This document shows positions 23,225-25,505 of a stretch of DNA of 25,505 bases, piece by piece. The stretch covers positions 1-25,505 of the forward strand of contig URHW01000009.1 in the NCBI GenBank assembly GCA_900547775.1, written 5' to 3'. This DNA is from an uncultured Mycoplasmatota bacterium. GTDB lineage: Bacteria; Bacillota_I; Bacilli_A; RF39; UBA660. The notes below the pieces were generated by a model. The model was not told the origin of the DNA and did not search any database. It saw nothing but the letters and a program-made list of their open reading frames with translations. Made by a program: the position numbers and the translations under genes. Each line of letters begins with the position of its first letter. Position 1 is the first letter of the stretch.

Positions 23225-23887
23225 ATGAAAATTACAATTTTATCATTATTTCCAAATATGTTTGATGGATTTCTTACTGAATCTATTATTAAAAGGGCAA
23301 TTCAAAATGAAAAAGTAGAAGTTAAAATAATTAATTTTAGAGACTACTCAGTATATAACAATAAGCAAGTTGATGATACTCCTTATGGTGGTGGTGCCGG
23401 AATGGTATTAATGTGTGATCCAATATTTAGATGTATAGATGAAATAAGAACACCTAAATCACATATAATTATTTTAAGCCCAGAAGGAAGTATTTATAAT
23501 GAAAAAAAAGCAAAAGAACTTTCTAAATATGAAGATATTATTTTAATTTGTGGTCATTACGAAGGCTTTGATGAAAGAATTAAAACTTTAGCTGATGAAA
23601 TAATATCAGTAGGAGACTTTGTACTTACTGGTGGAGAAATACCAGCAATGTTAATTGCAGACTCTATTATAAGACTGCTTCCAGGAGCTATTACTAATGA
23701 AAGCCTTGAGTCAGAAAGTTTTAATGAAAATTTATTAGATTATCCTGTGTACACAAAGCCAGCAGTTTACCGAGATATGAACGTGCCAGACATTTTATTA
23801 TCTGGAGATCATAAAAAAATAGATGACTATAGGGAAAGTGAAAGAATCAGACTTACTAAGGAAAAAAGACCTGATTTATTAAAGTAA
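23225..23887 (+). CDS. trmD: tRNA (guanine-37-N1)-methyltransferase
   Basis: Forms m1G37 in tRNAs read by CCN and some other codons, preventing frameshifts; a SAM-dependent SPOUT dimer. It is 220 residues, slightly short of B. subtilis TrmD (243), mainly at the C-terminus. Motifs are MKITILSLFPNMFDGFL, DDTPYGGGAGMVL (active-site region), CGHYEGFDERI and SVGDFVLTGGEIPAM (trefoil knot), with DYPVYTKPAVYRD in the C-terminal domain. GAGG upstream overlaps the rimM end. Confidence 0.97.
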   Translation: MKITILSLFPNMFDGFLTESIIKRAIQNEKVEVKIINFRDYSVYNNKQVDDTPYGGGAGMVLMCDPIFRCIDEIRTPKSHIIILSPEGSIYNEKKAKELSKYEDIILICGHYEGFDERIKTLADEIISVGDFVLTGGEIPAMLIADSIIRLLPGAITNESLESESFNENLLDYPVYTKPAVYRDMNVPDILLSGDHKKIDDYRESERIRLTKEKRPDLLK

Positions 23888-23888
23888 T

Positions 23889-24266
23889 ATGTTAAAGTTA
23901 GATAAAAGTAAAAATACTGGGATTATATTTATTTATGATCTTGTTGGGTATGAATTTAAAATTAAGAAAATTTATGTTTATATTTTTTATGAACCTTGGC
24001 TTATAGAAATTTTAAAAAAAGATTTTGATCCAGAGTATTTAAAATTAGTTGCACGAATTATTTCATTTTTAAATGATGAAACAGATGATGATGCAAATGC
24101 GCTTATGGTGGAATTAGAAGAGATGACTATGGTTTTCTATAATAAATATGCAAAGTATTTAAGTAAGGATACGATAAAAAAATATTTAAAAAAAATAAAT
24201 ATATTAAAAAATGAATTAAACCTTTATGAGTATAAAAAAGATATTTTATCTTCTAGAAGGCGCTAA
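23889..24266 (+). CDS. Hypothetical 125-residue protein between trmD and rplS
   Basis: A small protein not recognised. It is charged, with no membrane segment, mostly helical after residue 35 (IEILKKDFDPEYLKLVARII, ISFLNDETDDDANALMVELE) and with a basic end (SSRRR). The start ATG is one base past the trmD stop with no evident ribosome site, which suggests translational coupling. Placement in a ribosome/tRNA-maturation cluster hints at, but does not show, an RNA-related role. Confidence 0.65.
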   Translation: MLKLDKSKNTGIIFIYDLVGYEFKIKKIYVYIFYEPWLIEILKKDFDPEYLKLVARIISFLNDETDDDANALMVELEEMTMVFYNKYAKYLSKDTIKKYLKKINILKNELNLYEYKKDILSSRRR

Positions 24267-24271
24267 AGCAC

Positions 24272-24300
24272 TTGATTTTATATATTAGGTTTGCTATAAT
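24272..24300 (+). promoter_or_regulatory. Promoter of rplS
   Basis: TTGATT (24272-24277), a 17-bp spacer and TATAAT (24295-24300). A second extended -10 (TGTTATAAT, 24324-24332) lies further down. The leader up to the rplS ATG is about 80 nt and could hold an L19 autoregulatory element, but I could not confirm a conserved structure. AAAGCAC (24265-24271) and GTGCTTT (24305-24311) can also pair around the promoter, possibly ending the upstream operon transcript. Confidence 0.7.
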
Positions 24301-24385
24301 AAATGTGCTTTTTGAAAGAAAAGTGTTATAATCCGCTCAAAACTGAAGATTATAAGAAAAAATAGTTTATAGAAAGGAAATATTT

Positions 24386-24724
24386 ATGAATCTTATTGAC
24401 AAAATTAATCAAAAACAAATTAAACCAAACACTCCAGAATTTCGTGTTGGTGATACAGTAAGAGTTGATGTATGGATCAAAGAAGGTAAGAAAGAAAGAA
24501 TTCAAGCTTTTGAAGGATTAGTAGTATCTAAAAAAGGTGGTTCTGTTTCTGAAAGATTTACTGTAAGAAAGAAAAGTGGAAGTGTTGGTGTATCAAGAGT
24601 ATTTGCTGTAAACAGTCCTGAAATTGACAAAATTACTGTTGTTAAAAAAGGTATGGTACGTAGAGCAAAACTTAACTTCTTAAAGGGTATGAAGAAAGAA
24701 TACAAAGTTAAAGAAAGAAACTAA
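24386..24724 (+). CDS. rplS: Large-subunit ribosomal protein L19
   Basis: A 112-residue protein at the 30S-50S interface, full family length (B. subtilis 115). The sequence follows the L19 pattern: PEFRVGDTVRVDVWIKEGKK, RIQAFEGLVVSKKGG, SERFTVRKKSGSVGVSRVF and KITVVKKGMVRRAKLNFLKG. AGAAAGGAAA precedes the ATG by about 6 nt. It has its own promoter and terminator downstream of trmD, as in B. subtilis. Confidence 0.98.
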   Translation: MNLIDKINQKQIKPNTPEFRVGDTVRVDVWIKEGKKERIQAFEGLVVSKKGGSVSERFTVRKKSGSVGVSRVFAVNSPEIDKITVVKKGMVRRAKLNFLKGMKKEYKVKERN

Positions 24725-24750
24725 GTTAGGATTAATTCCTAGCTTTTTTT
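24723..24750 (+). terminator. Rho-independent terminator of rplS
   Basis: AAGTTAGGA (24723-24731) pairs with TCCTAGCTT (24737-24745, one G-T pair) around a 5-nt loop, followed by a T run to 24750. Confidence 0.85.
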
Positions 24751-24751
24751 G

Positions 24752-24780
24752 TTTACAAAAATACTATCTTGCTTTATAAT
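24752..24780 (+). promoter_or_regulatory. Promoter of the second surface-protein gene
   Basis: TTTACA (24752-24757), a 17-bp spacer and TATAAT (24775-24780). Transcription would start near 24787, close to the GGAG at 24794-24797. Confidence 0.7.
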
Positions 24781-24805
24781 TTTAGTTATGATAGGAGATA
24801 GCAAA

Positions 24806-25505
24806 ATGGATAAACAATTAAAAAAAATATATTTATATATGGGAATCTTTGTTGCAATAATCTTTATTGGAGCAACATATGCATTCTTTACTGCTGGAAT
24901 GAGTTCTGAAAATAGTACTACAGTAAGAGCTGATGCCGGAACAATGAAAATAACTTATGATGGAGGAGCAAATATTGATCTAGCTGGAATATATCCTAAA
25001 GATGATGTATGGGCTACAAAAACTATAACAGTAACTGGTAATAATACAACAGATGCTGAAATGTACTATAAGTTAACTTTAGTAGTAGACTCAAATACAT
25101 TTAAAGTGGGTGATCCACTACAATATGAACTAGTAAGTACTAATACTAGTACTAATGGGGAAATAATACCAAATATATCTAAAAAAGATATTACTGGTAC
25201 ATCTATTGAATTAGGTAAGGGACACTTTGCAAAAGCAAATAATGCTAAACATACATATGAGTTAAAGATATATTATCCTAAGAAAGCAACTAGCCAAAAC
25301 GCAAGTCAAGGATCATCATTTAGTGCTCATGTAGAGATAACCAGTGCTAAAGCACCTACTGTTAGTACTTTAGCCGAGACTATACTAGCAAAAAATGAAG
25401 TAAAGGCACCAATAACTACACCGGGAGCAGAAATATCTACTGAAAGTGAAGCTTTACTTGCATCTGCAGAAGATGATTATGGAACTTCTTATTACTTTAG
25501 AGGTG
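24806..25505 (+). CDS. Secreted surface protein, paralogue of the gene at 1-1169 (3' end outside window)
   Basis: The frame is open from ATG 24806 to the window edge (233 codons). GGAG lies 8 nt upstream and a good promoter at 24752. The N-terminus is MDKQLKKIYLYMGIFVAIIF followed by IGATYAFFTAG, a single hydrophobic segment ending in T-Y-A-F-F-T. This resembles SipW-type signals of TasA/camelysin-like exported proteins, and the following VRADAGTMKITYDGG also recalls that family (tentative). From about residue 145 it aligns with the start of the gene at position 1: FAKANNAKHTYELKIYYPKK, ATSQNASQGSSFSAHVEI, PITTPGAEIS, EDDYGTSYYFRG. Any variable C-terminal domain would lie beyond the window. 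Confidence 0.85.
   Translation, partial: MDKQLKKIYLYMGIFVAIIFIGATYAFFTAGMSSENSTTVRADAGTMKITYDGGANIDLAGIYPKDDVWATKTITVTGNNTTDAEMYYKLTLVVDSNTFKVGDPLQYELVSTNTSTNGEIIPNISKKDITGTSIELGKGHFAKANNAKHTYELKIYYPKKATSQNASQGSSFSAHVEITSAKAPTVSTLAETILAKNEVKAPITTPGAEISTESEALLASAEDDYGTSYYFRG

Noticed and set aside
1..25505. tRNA or rRNA genes, CRISPR arrays, transposases, reverse transcriptase
   Set aside because: I looked for cloverleaf signatures, regularly spaced repeats and YxDD-type or DDE motifs and found none; a DGR reverse transcriptase, if present, is outside the window.

Overview
The window is AT-rich, gene-dense bacterial DNA (roughly 70% A+T by eye), with standard stop codons including TGA, strong GGAGG-type ribosome binding sites and gene orders typical of Bacilli: recU-ponA, engB, der, dnaD-nth, rimM-trmD-(hypothetical)-rplS. 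It also carries three endospore genes (spoIIIAH, gerE, gerM). GerE is mainly a Bacilli regulator, so I infer a spore-forming or formerly spore-forming member of the Bacilli, perhaps an uncultured gut lineage near Erysipelotrichia/RF39. That placement is inference.

Layout. At 1-1169 is the 3' part of a secreted surface protein. Its last ~45 codons (978-1110) switch abruptly to G+C-rich, adenine-poor, NNY-type codons, which looks like the variable region of a diversity-generating retroelement. The start of a close paralogue fills 24806-25505, so the window is bracketed by two copies about 24 kb apart. From 1250 to 5526 lie xerD, an unknown membrane-anchored protein and pyruvate phosphate dikinase. 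A SAM-I (S-box) riboswitch with its terminator (5543-5663) precedes an N-formylglutamate-amidohydrolase-family gene.

On the minus strand (6459-9098) are an XRE regulator with a membrane segment, gerM, gerE, spoIIIAH and a tiny 18-codon ORF. On the plus strand from 9205 are a CmpB-like membrane protein and a bacteriocin locus. The locus has a C39-peptidase ABC transporter (9969-11975) followed by two overlapping small genes not on any long-ORF scale (11965-12096 and 12096-12242). Both encode double-glycine leader peptides with GxxxG motifs, which fits an undescribed two-peptide (class IIb-like) bacteriocin. A 53-bp inverted repeat (48/53 identical, with a 27-bp perfect core) lies upstream of the transporter and, on the other strand, upstream of the 18-codon ORF. 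This suggests a shared regulatory leader or an invertible segment.

From 12243 onward is housekeeping DNA: cca-dnaD-nth (+), recU-pbpA (-), engB-prepilin (+), then der, a hypothetical, a YgjP-type metalloprotease, a TrmH-family methyltransferase, rimM, trmD, a hypothetical and rplS. The second paralogous surface-protein gene, with its own promoter, closes the window. No tRNA, rRNA, CRISPR array, transposase or reverse transcriptase was seen.
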